Shown here one piece after another: positions 27,257 to 36,118 of a DNA stretch of 64,000 nucleotides. The first letter of the stretch is position 1. Every line of letters begins with the position of its first letter. A program made the position numbers and the translations under genes. The stretch comes from JBNKFV01 sp050289485 (lineage in GTDB: Bacteria > Pseudomonadota > Gammaproteobacteria > Pseudomonadales > Cellvibrionaceae). Location of the stretch: contig JBNKFV010000032.1 in the NCBI GenBank assembly GCA_050289485.1, positions 62,001-126,000 of the forward strand, in the 5' to 3' direction. Under the pieces are notes generated by a model. The model was not told the origin of the DNA. It did not search any database and saw only the letters and a program-made list of their open reading frames with translations.

Positions 27257-27943
27257 GTGATACGCTTCGACAACGTCAGTAAACGCTATCCGGGAGGCCA
27301 CGAGGCCCTGCAAAACCTGAGTTTTGAGCTGCCCAACCGTTCCATGACCTTCCTTACCGGCCACTCCGGTGCCGGTAAGTCTACCTTGCTCAAACTGCTA
27401 ATGTTGATGGAGCGCCCCTCGCAGGGGCAGCTATTTGTGAATGGCCAAAACCTTACCCGCATGGCGCGTCGGCAGATTCCCTATCACCGTCGCCAAATTG
27501 GCCTGGTGTTTCAGGACCATCAGCTACTCTTTGACCGCTCTGTCTACGACAACGTGGCCTTGCCATTACAGATTTCCGGCTATCCTCAGGCTGAAATTGG
27601 TCGCCGAGTGCGAGCCGCACTGGATAAAGTAGGCTTGCTGGCGTTGGAGAAACAAAACCCCATTACGTTGTCTGGCGGGGAACAGCAGCGTGTAGGTATT
27701 GCCCGCGCCGTAGTGAACAAACCTGTGCTACTGCTTGCGGATGAGCCTACCGGTAATCTTGACCCCGCCCTGTCGGCAGAAATCATGACCTTGTTTCGTC
27801 AATTTAACGAGGTTGGGGTCACCGTATTGATTGCAACTCACGATATCGATCTGGTTAAACGCATGCAGCAGCGTGTGCTCACACTGGCCAATGGCCGTGT
27901 TATTCATGATGGGGTGCTGGCGCATGCAGCCAACCCAGCGTAA
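27257..27943 (+). CDS. ftsE: Cell-division ABC transporter ATPase FtsE
   Basis: A 228-residue ABC ATPase with Walker A GHSGAGKSTLLK, signature LSGGEQQR, Walker B LLLADEPTGNLD and the switch His in THD. With FtsX it regulates septal murein hydrolases through EnvC. It uses a GTG start with AGGT upstream. The 3' end overlaps ftsX by 20 bases. Confidence 0.95.
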   Translation: MIRFDNVSKRYPGGHEALQNLSFELPNRSMTFLTGHSGAGKSTLLKLLMLMERPSQGQLFVNGQNLTRMARRQIPYHRRQIGLVFQDHQLLFDRSVYDNVALPLQISGYPQAEIGRRVRAALDKVGLLALEKQNPITLSGGEQQRVGIARAVVNKPVLLLADEPTGNLDPALSAEIMTLFRQFNEVGVTVLIATHDIDLVKRMQQRVLTLANGRVIHDGVLAHAANPA

Positions 27944-28955
27944 AGGCCCCCGCACCAGTGGTGCGCGCCGTACTAAGCCTGTTACCTCCGCCCTGACACG
28001 GCAAAAAACCGGAGCCAGTCAGAAGCGAGTCGGTATAACATCGCGCTTGCAGGCGTGGCGGTTGCACCATTACGACAGCGCCCGTAACAGCTTGCAGCGC
28101 TTGCTGAGTACCCCCCTGCAAACCCTGCTCACTCTGCTGGTGGTCGCGATTGCGTTGGCCTTGCCGGCTTTCTTTTTTGTGGCGTTGGGTAACTTGGAAA
28201 CGCTGGGTCAAAACTGGCAGGGGCGGCCACAGCTGTCGGTTTACCTCCATAAAGAGGCTCGTTCAGAGGCCATTACCGCGTTTGAGCGCAAAGTAGAAAG
28301 TCGCAAAGATGTTGCTGATGTCAGCTACATTTCAGCGGCGCAGGCGCTGGTAGAGTTCGAACGCATGTCGGGTTTGGGTGCGGCATTGCAAACACTGAGT
28401 GAAAACCCCCTGCCCCCGGCGTTGATTCTCAGCCCGTCAGACTTATCCCCCGAGGCACTTGATAGCTTACAACATGATCTCAGCAAAGACCCACTGGTGG
28501 AAACTGTGCAGTTGGATATGGACTGGGTGTTACGCCTGAATCAACTATTAGAGCTGGCTGGCCGTTTGGTGATGTCGCTGGGGTTATTACTGGGCCTGGG
28601 CGTCTTACTGGTGATTGGCAATACCATTCGCTTGGCGATTGAAAACCGCAGGGCCGAAATTATTGTGGTGAAACTGGTGGGTGGTACCGACGGCTTTGTG
28701 CGCCGCCCCTTCCTTTATACGGGTATTTGGTATGGCTTGGGTGGCGGTTTACTGGCTTTGATTCTATTGTTATTAACGGTAATTTGGTTGTCTGGCCCGG
28801 TTAACACGTTGTCCAGCTTATATGAAAGTGAGTACCAACTTAGCGGGCTGGGTTTCCTGTCGAGCATAGGCCTGTTGTTGATTGCAGGTAGCCTGGGTCT
28901 GGCAGGTGCATGGCTGGCCGTAAGGCGCCATCTTAGCGCGATTGAACCTACTTGA
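27924..28955 (+). CDS. ftsX: Cell-division membrane protein FtsX
   Basis: A 343-residue inner-membrane partner of FtsE. A basic N-terminal cytoplasmic tail (~1-55) leads to a first membrane helix (LLTLLVVAIALALPAFFFVA). A periplasmic loop of ~110 residues follows, then three helices at the C-terminus; IENRRAEIIVVKLVGGTDGF is the FtsX coupling segment. The ATG at 27924 lies inside ftsE with GGGGTG before it, so translation is likely coupled. Confidence 0.93.
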   Translation: MQPTQRKGPRTSGARRTKPVTSALTRQKTGASQKRVGITSRLQAWRLHHYDSARNSLQRLLSTPLQTLLTLLVVAIALALPAFFFVALGNLETLGQNWQGRPQLSVYLHKEARSEAITAFERKVESRKDVADVSYISAAQALVEFERMSGLGAALQTLSENPLPPALILSPSDLSPEALDSLQHDLSKDPLVETVQLDMDWVLRLNQLLELAGRLVMSLGLLLGLGVLLVIGNTIRLAIENRRAEIIVVKLVGGTDGFVRRPFLYTGIWYGLGGGLLALILLLLTVIWLSGPVNTLSSLYESEYQLSGLGFLSSIGLLLIAGSLGLAGAWLAVRRHLSAIEPT

Positions 28956-28956
28956 T

Positions 28957-28976
28957 CTGGCACAATTTATTGCCAG
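28957..28976 (+). terminator. Weak hairpin after ftsX
   Basis: CTGGCA pairs with TGCCAG around eight bases, then TTTCAGTTT. It lies just past the ftsX stop and may partly separate the ftsYEX transcript from rpoH. Confidence 0.35.
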
Positions 28977-29093
28977 TTTCAGTTTAATATAAAGGAACTA
29001 TCAGGGCGTTGGCAGTCTAACGATGAGGTGATACACTCACTGGCCGACCTGAGCTAGCGTTGGTTATGGCAACTCATTTTGAGGATTTAACAC

Positions 29094-29948
29094 ATGGGAA
29101 AAAGCTTACAGCCTGTTGAGGTTCTTGCGCCCGGTGCAAACCTGAACGCGTACATGCAGGTGGTTAATGGCTTTGCTGTGCTCAGTGCAGAAGAAGAAAA
29201 AGCACTGGCAGAGCGTCTTTACTATGATGGCGACCTGGATGCTGCGCGTCGTTTGGTCATGGCGCATTTACGTTTTGTGGTACACATTGCCAAATCCTAC
29301 AACGGTTATGGTCTGAACCAGGGCGACCTGATTCAGGAAGGCAACGTGGGCCTGATGAAAGCCGTTAAGCGTTTCAATCCCGAACGTGGCGTGCGTTTGG
29401 TGTCTTTCGCCGTGCATTGGATCAAAGCTGAAATCCACGAATTTATCCTACGTAACTGGCGCATTGTGAAGGTGGCTACCACCAAGGCTCAGCGTAAATT
29501 GTTCTTTAACCTGCGCGGTGCCAAGAAGCGTCTGGCGTGGCTAACAAATGCAGAAGCCGAAGCGGTGGCCAAAGATCTGGATGTTGAAGTTAAGCACGTG
29601 CGAGAAATGGAAGGGCGTTTAAGCAGTACCGACATGGCGTTCGACGCAGGTAGCGATGACGACGACGAAAGCGCGTATCTGGCACCGGTAAACTATCTCG
29701 AAGACAGGCGTTCCAACCCGGAAACCACGCTGGAAGATGCTGATTGGCAGGAATCGAGCGTAACCAGCCTGGAGCTGGCCCTCGAAGGGCTCGATGAGCG
29801 CAGCCGGGATATTCTGCAACAGCGTTGGCTGAACGAAGACAAGGCCACGTTGCATGACTTGGCAGCCCAGTATGGTGTTTCTGCTGAGCGCATTCGCCAG
29901 CTTGAGAAAAACGCGATGAAAAAAGTTCGGGTGGCCATGGAAGCCTGA
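29094..29948 (+). CDS. rpoH: Heat-shock sigma factor RpoH (sigma32)
   Basis: A 284-residue sigma factor. Region 2 includes LRFVVHIAKSYNGYGLNQGD and LIQEGNVGLMKAVKRFNPE. The RpoH box QRKLFFNLR is exact and separates it from RpoD or RpoS. Region 4 ends in SAERIRQLEKNAMKKVR. GAGGA precedes the ATG. Its place after ftsYEX is standard. The 138-base leader could hold several promoters, but none was assigned with confidence. Confidence 0.97.
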   Translation: MGKSLQPVEVLAPGANLNAYMQVVNGFAVLSAEEEKALAERLYYDGDLDAARRLVMAHLRFVVHIAKSYNGYGLNQGDLIQEGNVGLMKAVKRFNPERGVRLVSFAVHWIKAEIHEFILRNWRIVKVATTKAQRKLFFNLRGAKKRLAWLTNAEAEAVAKDLDVEVKHVREMEGRLSSTDMAFDAGSDDDDESAYLAPVNYLEDRRSNPETTLEDADWQESSVTSLELALEGLDERSRDILQQRWLNEDKATLHDLAAQYGVSAERIRQLEKNAMKKVRVAMEA

Positions 29949-29973
29949 GATCGTCGCATCACCATTATTGCAT

Positions 29974-29998
29974 AAAGCCGCGCTAAGCGCGGCTTTTG
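29974..29998 (+). terminator. Intrinsic terminator after rpoH
   Basis: AAAGCCGCGC-TAA-GCGCGGCTTTT is a perfect 10-bp GC-rich stem flanked by A and T runs, 25 bases past the rpoH stop. Confidence 0.88.
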
Positions 29999-30048
29999 TG
30001 TTTCTGGGCTCCTTATGTGTTTCGGGGTTTCTTAAATAGGAGAGCGTG

Positions 30049-30417
30049 ATGATTAAACCGTTTTTGATGATTGCTGCGGTTAGTGGCTTTTTGGCGGTTG
30101 CCCTTGGAGCATTTGGGGCGCATGGCTTACAGGGTAAAATCACCGAGCGCTTGCTGGCGGCCTACAAAACCGGTGTCGAATACCAGTTTTACCATACCCT
30201 GGCGTTGCTGGCGGTGGTCTGGTTAATGCAGTGGCGTTACTCGGTGCTGTGGGCCTGGGGCGGGTATCTGTTTATTGCCGGGATTTTGCTGTTTAGCGGC
30301 AGCCTGTATCTAATGGCTTTTGGCGGCCCCAAGTGGTTGGGCCCAATTACGCCACTGGGTGGGGTGTGTTTTATGGCTGGCTGGCTCTGTTTGCTAGCGG
30401 GTGCGATCAAGAGTTAA
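30049..30417 (+). CDS. DUF423 small membrane protein
   Basis: A 122-residue inner-membrane protein with four predicted helices. The start FLMIAAVSGFLAVALGAFGA and the following HGLQ are family hallmarks, with GPITPLGGVCFMAGWL near the end. The function is not known. A GTG directly precedes the ATG; AGGAG spacing favours the ATG at 30049. Confidence 0.85.
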   Translation: MIKPFLMIAAVSGFLAVALGAFGAHGLQGKITERLLAAYKTGVEYQFYHTLALLAVVWLMQWRYSVLWAWGGYLFIAGILLFSGSLYLMAFGGPKWLGPITPLGGVCFMAGWLCLLAGAIKS

Positions 30418-30457
30418 TTATCGAGCGTAATGCTCCTTTAAAAAGTGGAAGACAACG

Positions 30458-31165
30458 TTGGAAGAAGTAGAGTTCAAACCCGAGTATAAGAAAAAGTCCA
30501 TTCGCAGTTATGTGATTCGGGCCGGGCGCATTACCGACGGTCAACGTCGAGCCTTTGAACGCTGGTGGCCAGTGTATGGGCTGAGTCTGTTTGCCGGCCC
30601 CCTCGATCAACAGGCCGTGTTTGGCCGGGTAGCACCTTTGGTGGTGGAAATGGGGTTTGGCATGGGTGACTCGCTGTTGGAAATGGCCCAGACTCACCCC
30701 GATCAGGATTTTATCGGTATAGAGGTGCACCCACCGGGTGTGGGACGATTGATTAACGAAGCGGGGCACGCGGACGTGAAGAACCTGCGCGTATACATGG
30801 CTGACGCCGTCGATGTACTGGAAGACTGTATTGCCGATGGCAGCATCAGCCGCTTTCAATTGTACTTTCCCGACCCATGGCACAAGAAAAAGCATCACAA
30901 GCGACGCATTGTGCAGCCCGAGTTTGCGCAGCGCATACGAGGTAAACTGGTGGCAGGAGATGGCATTTTTCATATGGCCACTGACTGGGCTGGCTATGCT
31001 GAGCATATGCTCGAAGTGATGAGCACTGCCGAGGGGTACGAAAACCTCTCGGCAACCGGTGATTATTGCCCGCGCCCGGATTACCGCCCGATTACCAAAT
31101 TTGAAAAACGCGGCGAGCGTTTGGGGCATGGGGTGTGGGATTTACTCTTCCGGCGTAAAGAGTAA
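30458..31165 (+). CDS. trmB: tRNA (guanine46-N7)-methyltransferase
   Basis: A 235-residue SAM-dependent enzyme that methylates G46 in the tRNA variable loop. It shows SYVIRAGRITDGQ, the SAM loop VEMGFGMGDSLLEMA, DFIGIEVHPPGVGRL and the catalytic stretch FPDPWHKKKHHKRRIVQ. The likely start is a TTG with GGAAG upstream; no ATG fits the family N-terminus. Full length. Confidence 0.94.
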   Translation: MEEVEFKPEYKKKSIRSYVIRAGRITDGQRRAFERWWPVYGLSLFAGPLDQQAVFGRVAPLVVEMGFGMGDSLLEMAQTHPDQDFIGIEVHPPGVGRLINEAGHADVKNLRVYMADAVDVLEDCIADGSISRFQLYFPDPWHKKKHHKRRIVQPEFAQRIRGKLVAGDGIFHMATDWAGYAEHMLEVMSTAEGYENLSATGDYCPRPDYRPITKFEKRGERLGHGVWDLLFRRKE

Positions 31166-31250
31166 TACCCTACACTTTGGACTGGCCAGCGCTGGTTACC
31201 CATTGCGGCGTATAACAAGAAACCTTATCGAACAACACAGGAACAACAGT

Positions 31251-31448
31251 ATGCGTTTACTTTTGGCTATTCTGATCCCTTGGCTACAGTTTTTTACCAT
31301 TGGTCGTCCGTTTGCGGGCATTATCTGCCTGATATTGCAGCTTACGTTGATTGGCTGGATTCCCGCGGCTATTTGGTCGGTTTACGCCTTAAGCCAGTAC
31401 AGCACCGACCGTAAAATTGCCGATGCGATGAATAAAAAAGCACCTTAA
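31251..31448 (+). CDS. Pmp3/YqaE-family proteolipid
   Basis: A 65-residue protein with two hydrophobic helices (LLAILIPWLQFFTIG and IICLILQLTLIGWIPAAIW). GWIPA and the paired-helix layout fit Pmp3/YqaE stress-responsive membrane proteolipids. CAGGAA precedes the ATG. The same frame stays open back to 31059, but that part overlaps trmB and is not protein-like. Confidence 0.72.
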   Translation: MRLLLAILIPWLQFFTIGRPFAGIICLILQLTLIGWIPAAIWSVYALSQYSTDRKIADAMNKKAP

Positions 31449-31459
31449 CGGGTGCTTTT
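31436..31459 (+). terminator. Intrinsic terminator overlapping the Pmp3-like stop
   Basis: AAAAGCACC and GGTGCTTTT form a 9-bp stem around TTAACG. The stop codon lies in the loop region. Confidence 0.75.
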
Positions 31460-31491
31460 GCTTTAGGGATAACGAGCCCAGAGGAATATCA

Positions 31492-32151
31492 ATGAATCAT
31501 TATCAACAACGTTGTGCTTTGTTGTTCGCTGCGCTGTTTAGCGTGGTATTTTTGGCTGGCTGCGAATCGGCGTACTACAACACGATGGAAAAGTTTGGTG
31601 TACACAAGCGGGATATCCTTAAAGACCGTATTGCAGAGGCCAGAGACGGGCAGGACGATGCTAAAGAACAGTTCAGCTCTGCCCTGGAGCGTTTTCGTAC
31701 TGAGCTGGCGTTTGATGGTGGCGATCTTGCCAAGGTTTATGATCACCTCAATGCAGAGTACGAAAAAAGCTATGAGGCGGCCAATGAGGTACACGAGCGT
31801 ATCGATGCGGTAGAAAATGTTTCTGAGGCGTTGTTTGAAGAGTGGGAGGATGAACTCTCTCAATACACCAATGCCAGTTTGCGCCGCCAGAGCGAATCGC
31901 AGTTAAAGTCTACCAAGCGCCATTACACACAAATGTTGGCGGCCATGAAAAAAGCAGAGGCGCGTATGCAGCCTATACTTGATACTTTCAATGATCAGGT
32001 ATTGTTTTTAAAGCATAACTTGAATGCGCGCGCGATTGATTCCCTTAAAACCCAGTTCAGTGGTTTAGATAAAGACATCAAGCGCTTGATCAGCGATATG
32101 GATGCTTCTATTAAAGAAGCGGACCGTTTTATTAAAACGCTAGAAAACTGA
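31492..32151 (+). CDS. DUF2959 lipoprotein
   Basis: A 219-residue lipoprotein with lipobox LAGC near residue 25 (VVFLAGCESAYYNTMEK). The rest is almost entirely helical and charged, likely a coiled coil: YYNTMEKFGVHKRDILKDR and ARDGQDDAKEQFSSALERF are the family signature. Function unknown. It ends before a convergent universal stress gene. Confidence 0.83.
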   Translation: MNHYQQRCALLFAALFSVVFLAGCESAYYNTMEKFGVHKRDILKDRIAEARDGQDDAKEQFSSALERFRTELAFDGGDLAKVYDHLNAEYEKSYEAANEVHERIDAVENVSEALFEEWEDELSQYTNASLRRQSESQLKSTKRHYTQMLAAMKKAEARMQPILDTFNDQVLFLKHNLNARAIDSLKTQFSGLDKDIKRLISDMDASIKEADRFIKTLEN

Positions 32152-32197
32152 TACCTGCCGCTGCACGATAGATATCGTTTTGGCTATTCTGCAGAGG

Positions 32198-32238
32198 CTT
32201 AGGGCCTGATTACCCTAATGAGTGTGAACAGGCCTTAG
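32198..32238. terminator. Imperfect hairpin between convergent genes
   Basis: CTTAGGGCCTG and CAGGCCTTAG pair almost fully across 20 bases, between the DUF2959 gene and the stop of the universal stress gene. Possibly a bidirectional terminator. Confidence 0.4.
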
Positions 32239-33089
32239 TTAATCGTAAGAATATCGTTGTCTAACTGATCGAGTATTTTCTCTGCGGTATTGCCCAGTAC
32301 CATGCCATGCAGCCCTTTGCGGGCAATGGTGCCGATAATCAGCAAATCAGCCTCAAGCAATTCAACCTGTTCTGTAATAGCGGTTAGTGTGTCGGCATTA
32401 CTGAGATGAATATGCGATGGCTCAACGCCATACCTCTCTCCCAGAATTTCGGCATGGCTGCGGGCTTCGTCGTCTTCCATTTCACGTAAAAAATTATCCA
32501 GCGAGTCAATGTCTTGCGTCGACATCACCAGGTGCAGATCGGCACCGGTATGTTTTGCCAATCGCTGTGCTTGGGCAATGATTTTACGATTCAAAATATC
32601 GTGGGCTTCGGTATCGGGGTCGAGTGCAATGGCAGCAAGTAAACAGTTGCTGTCCCAGGTGTGGGCACTTTTGGCCAGAAGCACCGGACAACTGGCTTTA
32701 CGCAACAATAATACGTCGGAGGTTTGGCTAAATTTTCGCTGTAGCAGCTTATGGGGTTTAGTGGTTTTAATGATCAGGTCGGCGCCCAGTCGGCTGCTGG
32801 CCCGCAAAATGGCACTGTGCCAATCACTATTCCAGTAAGCTTCTGCGCTGACCGGTATGCCAAGATCGTGCAGTGGCTTGGCCAGGAGTGCCAGTCTCTC
32901 ATTGGTCTCTTTCAGGCAGGCTTGTTTGGCTGCCCTTCGCGACGAAAATTCACCGGTGTCTTCTATATAGTCGCAGCAAAACAAGTGAATGCCGGCGCCG
33001 GTTTTTGCCGCCAGGTCAACGGCGCGGTCTAACGCCGGCTGTGCGGTTTCTGTTGGGTCTATCACCACAAAATACATGAATGTTGTCAC
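32235..33089 (-). CDS. Tandem universal stress protein (UspE-like)
   Basis: A 284-residue protein with two Usp domains (about 4-140 and 150-284). The second domain carries LLIIGTIARKGLHGMVLGNT, close to the ATP-binding G-2x-G-9x-G(S/T) signature; the first lacks a clear one, as in UspE. It likely acts in the cytoplasm in stress or starvation. GTG at 33089 follows AGGAGG; an ATG four codons in is an alternative. Confidence 0.88.
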   Translation of the reverse strand: MTTFMYFVVIDPTETAQPALDRAVDLAAKTGAGIHLFCCDYIEDTGEFSSRRAAKQACLKETNERLALLAKPLHDLGIPVSAEAYWNSDWHSAILRASSRLGADLIIKTTKPHKLLQRKFSQTSDVLLLRKASCPVLLAKSAHTWDSNCLLAAIALDPDTEAHDILNRKIIAQAQRLAKHTGADLHLVMSTQDIDSLDNFLREMEDDEARSHAEILGERYGVEPSHIHLSNADTLTAITEQVELLEADLLIIGTIARKGLHGMVLGNTAEKILDQLDNDILTIN

Positions 33090-33179
33090 AGGTGCCCTCC
33101 TCCTTGGTTTTCACTCGGGTGTGAAAAAACAGGTGTATGTGAGCTATTGCTAGCCTGGCGACAATGGCCGGGTTAATAA

Positions 33180-33218
33180 GCGGCGCACGGACGCGCCGCC
33201 ATTGGCCTAAAGCCAATG
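33180..33218 (-). terminator. Two tandem hairpins after the ABC-F gene
   Basis: CATTGGC/GCCAATG (33200-33218) and GCGGCGC/GCGCCGC (33180-33199) are adjacent perfect 7-bp stems; the second is followed on the minus strand by TTATT. They lie 54-92 bases past the ABC-F stop and upstream of the universal stress gene. Confidence 0.5.
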
Positions 33219-33271
33219 TAAGTTAAAGTATAGTGGCCCTGTGCAAAACTTCATCTGTTGTGGATTAAACT

Positions 33272-35161
33272 CTATTTAAATTCAGCCTGGGCAGTTTCAA
33301 TGGCTTCTGTCAATTCCAGCCACTGTTCTTCGGCCTCCTGCTGACGACTTTGCCATTCAGACTGTTTGTCCAGCAGCGGTAATAGCTGGTCTTTTTTATC
33401 GTCGTTGTACAATGTTGTGTCACTAAGCTGTACTTCGAGTGCGGCCAAGTGCTTCTCCGCCTCTTCCATAGCTTTTTCAGCTTTCTTTAGTGCCTGCGTC
33501 AACGGTTTGATCTGCTCCCGCTGGGCAGCAGCTTGTCGACGTTGTTCTTTGCGGTCAATGGTGGGTTCACTGGCGGCTTTATCGGCGGCACTCTGGCTTT
33601 TTTGCTCTTGATACAGCCAGCGCTGATAATCTTCCAGAGTGCCGTCAAATGGCTCTACGCAACCGTTGTGTACCAGTAAAAAGTCATCAACGGTATTGCG
33701 CAGCAGGTGCCGATCGTGCGAAATCACAATCACTGCGCCGGCGAAGTCTTGCAGGGCCACGGTTAGCGCATGGCGCATCTCCAAATCCAGATGGTTGGTG
33801 GGTTCGTCGAGTAACAGCAGGTTGGGTTTTTGCCAGGCGATCAAGGCCAGCGCTAAGCGCGCTTTTTCACCGCCGGAAAAGTGGCTGATAACTTCAAACG
33901 CGCGATCACCGTGAAAGCCGAAGCCGCCGAGATAATTGCGGATTTCCTGCTCTCCGGCTTTGGGTGAAATACGTTGGATATGCAACGCCGCCGACGCTTC
34001 CAGGTCCAGTGCCTCCAGTTGATGCTGGCTAAAATAACCCAACTGTAAATGTTCACCTTGGGTTCTTTCTCCACTGACCGGTTGTAGCTGCGACGCGAGG
34101 GTTTTGATCAAGGTGGATTTACCGGCACCGTTTGCACCCAATAATCCCAGCCGGGTATCGGGCATAATGTTGATATTCACGTTATGCAGGATGATGTTGT
34201 CACCATAGCCGAGGTTGGCTTGCTGCATATTGAGCAGGTTGGAAGACACCTTGTCGGCGCAGGGAATACGAAAATGAAACGGCGAATCGATATGGGCCGG
34301 CGCAATCTCTTCCATGCGTTGTAGTTCTTTCAGGCGGCTTTGTGCCTGTTTGGCTTTTGAGGCTTTGGCTCTGAAGCGGCGTACAAAACTGTCTATCTCG
34401 GCCATGCGCTGTTGTTGTTTCTCGTAGGCGGCCTGTTGCTGCATCAGGCGTTCGGCTTTCTGCCGCTCGTAGGCGGAGTAATTGCCGCGATAGGTGTCGA
34501 GTCCGGCATTGTGCAGGTTGAGGATTTGTTCAACCACATTGTCGAGAAAGTCGCGGTCGTGAGAAATAATCAACAAGGTGCCGGGGTAGCGCTTCAGCCA
34601 CTGCTCCAGCCACAGTGTGGTATCCAGGTCCAGGTGGTTGGTGGGTTCGTCAAGCAGCAACAGGTCTGACGGGCACATCAATGCCTGTGCCAGATTGAGG
34701 CGAATACGCCAGCCACCCGAAAACGCCCGCACGGGTTTTTGCTGTTCGGCAGCGCTGAACCCCAGCCCCTGCAGCAACTGTTGGGCACGGTTTGTTGCCT
34801 GGTAGCCGTCGATGCGCTCCATTTCTGCATAGAGAACCGCCTGCCGTTCACCACTGGGGTGTTGCGCCAGTTCGTCTTCAATGCGGCGCAGTTCTGTGTC
34901 GCCGTCCAATACATAGTCGAGTGCGGTGCGGTCACTGCCACTGACTTCCTGTGCCATGTGGGCAATGCGCCACTGGGTGGGTATCTGACACTCGCCATTG
35001 TCTGCCGATAATTCGCCGGTCAGCAATTTGAACAGGCTGGATTTGCCACTGCCATTGGCTCCAATCAGGCCTATTTTCTGGCCGGGGTGGATACGTGCAC
35101 TGGCGTGTTCCAGTAAAACTTTGGTGCCTCTTTGCAGGCGAATATCCTGAAGGTTAATCAT
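33272..35161 (-). CDS. ABC-F ATPase, YheS-like
   Basis: A 629-residue soluble protein with two ABC domains. Walker A GANGSGKSSLF and GANGAGKSTLIKTLA, signatures AFSGGWRIRLNLAQAL and HFSGGEKARLALAL, and LLLDEPTNHLDL in both halves are intact. A linker rich in Lys/Arg/Gln (about 235-300) and a C-terminal coiled coil fit YheS/Uup proteins, which act on ribosomes. The ATG at 35161 (MINLQDIRLQRG) matches the family start. A longer start at 35197 is less likely. Confidence 0.93.
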   Translation of the reverse strand: MINLQDIRLQRGTKVLLEHASARIHPGQKIGLIGANGSGKSSLFKLLTGELSADNGECQIPTQWRIAHMAQEVSGSDRTALDYVLDGDTELRRIEDELAQHPSGERQAVLYAEMERIDGYQATNRAQQLLQGLGFSAAEQQKPVRAFSGGWRIRLNLAQALMCPSDLLLLDEPTNHLDLDTTLWLEQWLKRYPGTLLIISHDRDFLDNVVEQILNLHNAGLDTYRGNYSAYERQKAERLMQQQAAYEKQQQRMAEIDSFVRRFRAKASKAKQAQSRLKELQRMEEIAPAHIDSPFHFRIPCADKVSSNLLNMQQANLGYGDNIILHNVNINIMPDTRLGLLGANGAGKSTLIKTLASQLQPVSGERTQGEHLQLGYFSQHQLEALDLEASAALHIQRISPKAGEQEIRNYLGGFGFHGDRAFEVISHFSGGEKARLALALIAWQKPNLLLLDEPTNHLDLEMRHALTVALQDFAGAVIVISHDRHLLRNTVDDFLLVHNGCVEPFDGTLEDYQRWLYQEQKSQSAADKAASEPTIDRKEQRRQAAAQREQIKPLTQALKKAEKAMEEAEKHLAALEVQLSDTTLYNDDKKDQLLPLLDKQSEWQSRQQEAEEQWLELTEAIETAQAEFK

Positions 35162-35197
35162 AAAAACATGACTGTTGCGAGAGGGTGAGTGTGGCAA

Positions 35198-35223
35198 TAA
35201 AAAAGCCCGGTAAGAACCGGGCT
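35198..35223 (-). terminator. Intrinsic terminator after the AlgP-like gene
   Basis: On the minus strand AGCCCGGT-TCTT-ACCGGGCT is followed by TTTTTATT, 20 bases past the stop of the basic protein gene. Confidence 0.85.
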
Positions 35224-35242
35224 CATAAAACCTAAGTGCTAA

Positions 35243-36118
35243 TTAAGCCTGATCGTCAAACAAACTGCCAGTCACGGGTACATTGGTTTCCGGTTCTGCG
35301 GGTTTTTCCGCAGGCGCGGGAGTGTTCTCAACCACCGGTGTGGCAACTGGTTTTACTGGGGTTTGTGCAATCACTGGCATTTCGACTTGCGTCGGCGCAG
35401 GTTTTGCGGGCTGTGTGTTGGCCGGTGTTACTGGCGCTTCAGGTGTTGCTTTAACAGCCGTTTTAGCCGCCGCTTTTTTGGTTTTTTTCGGCGCAGGGGT
35501 TTTCTTTTCCGCTTTAGGTTTTACTACGGTCGGTTTTTTAGCGGCTTTGGTTGTAGTGGGTGCTTTTTTGGCCGCGGGTTTGGCTTTCGTGGTAGCCTTT
35601 TTGGTTGCAGGCTTTGTCGTAGCCTTGGCAGCAGTGCCTGTGTCGTTGGCTTCGCTTGCCTTAGTGGCAACTTTCTTTGCGGCCTTCGGTGCTTTCTTCT
35701 TGGTAGCCGGTTTGGTTTTGGTTAAGGCTTTTTCCGCTCGTGCCTGCGCTTTTTCCAGTTGTTTGGCAATCGCGAGCTCTTGTTTCATGGCGTTGACTTC
35801 GGCAGTAGCCGTTTTAATGGCTAACTGTGCCTCGGCAATACTGGCAACCAGCTTAGCTTCTGTGGCTTCCGCTGCCTGCAAACGTTTTTGGTTGGCGGCA
35901 GTGGCCTTGGTTTTGTTAGCTGCCTTCGCTGTTTTCACTTTGGTTTTGGCTGCCGCGAGTTTTTTCTTGTCGGCAGTCATTGCGGTTTTGGCTTTGCTTA
36001 GGGCTTTTGCTGCTGTCTCGGCTTTTTGGGCGCGGGCTTTCTGCAGCGCGGTTTTTACGCTGGCAATTTGTGCCTGTAACTCAGCGATGGGGTCAACAGA
36101 TTTTTTCTTAGCAGCCAT
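35243..36118 (-). CDS. AlgP-like histone-H1-type Lys/Ala-rich protein
   Basis: A 291-residue protein. Residues ~1-130 are a Lys/Ala/Gln helical coiled coil. Residues ~135-235 are a low-complexity basic tail of KPA, TKKA, AAKK and similar units, and the last 55 are Pro/Val-rich and end in SLFDDQA. Composition and context (FKBP isomerase, rsd and dsbB close by) match AlgP/AlgR3 of Pseudomonas, a DNA-binding protein linked to alginate control. The repeats are degenerate compared with tandem KPAA units. Sequence divergence makes the symbol uncertain. Confidence 0.72.
   Translation of the reverse strand: MAAKKKSVDPIAELQAQIASVKTALQKARAQKAETAAKALSKAKTAMTADKKKLAAAKTKVKTAKAANKTKATAANQKRLQAAEATEAKLVASIAEAQLAIKTATAEVNAMKQELAIAKQLEKAQARAEKALTKTKPATKKKAPKAAKKVATKASEANDTGTAAKATTKPATKKATTKAKPAAKKAPTTTKAAKKPTVVKPKAEKKTPAPKKTKKAAAKTAVKATPEAPVTPANTQPAKPAPTQVEMPVIAQTPVKPVATPVVENTPAPAEKPAEPETNVPVTGSLFDDQA

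Noticed and set aside
30407..31129. Minus-strand frame of 240 codons
   Set aside because: Antisense of trmB; no protein family features.
31059..31250. Longer N-terminus for the Pmp3-like protein
   Set aside because: The extra 64 codons overlap trmB out of frame and are not membrane-protein-like; the ATG at 31251 has its own ribosome-binding site.
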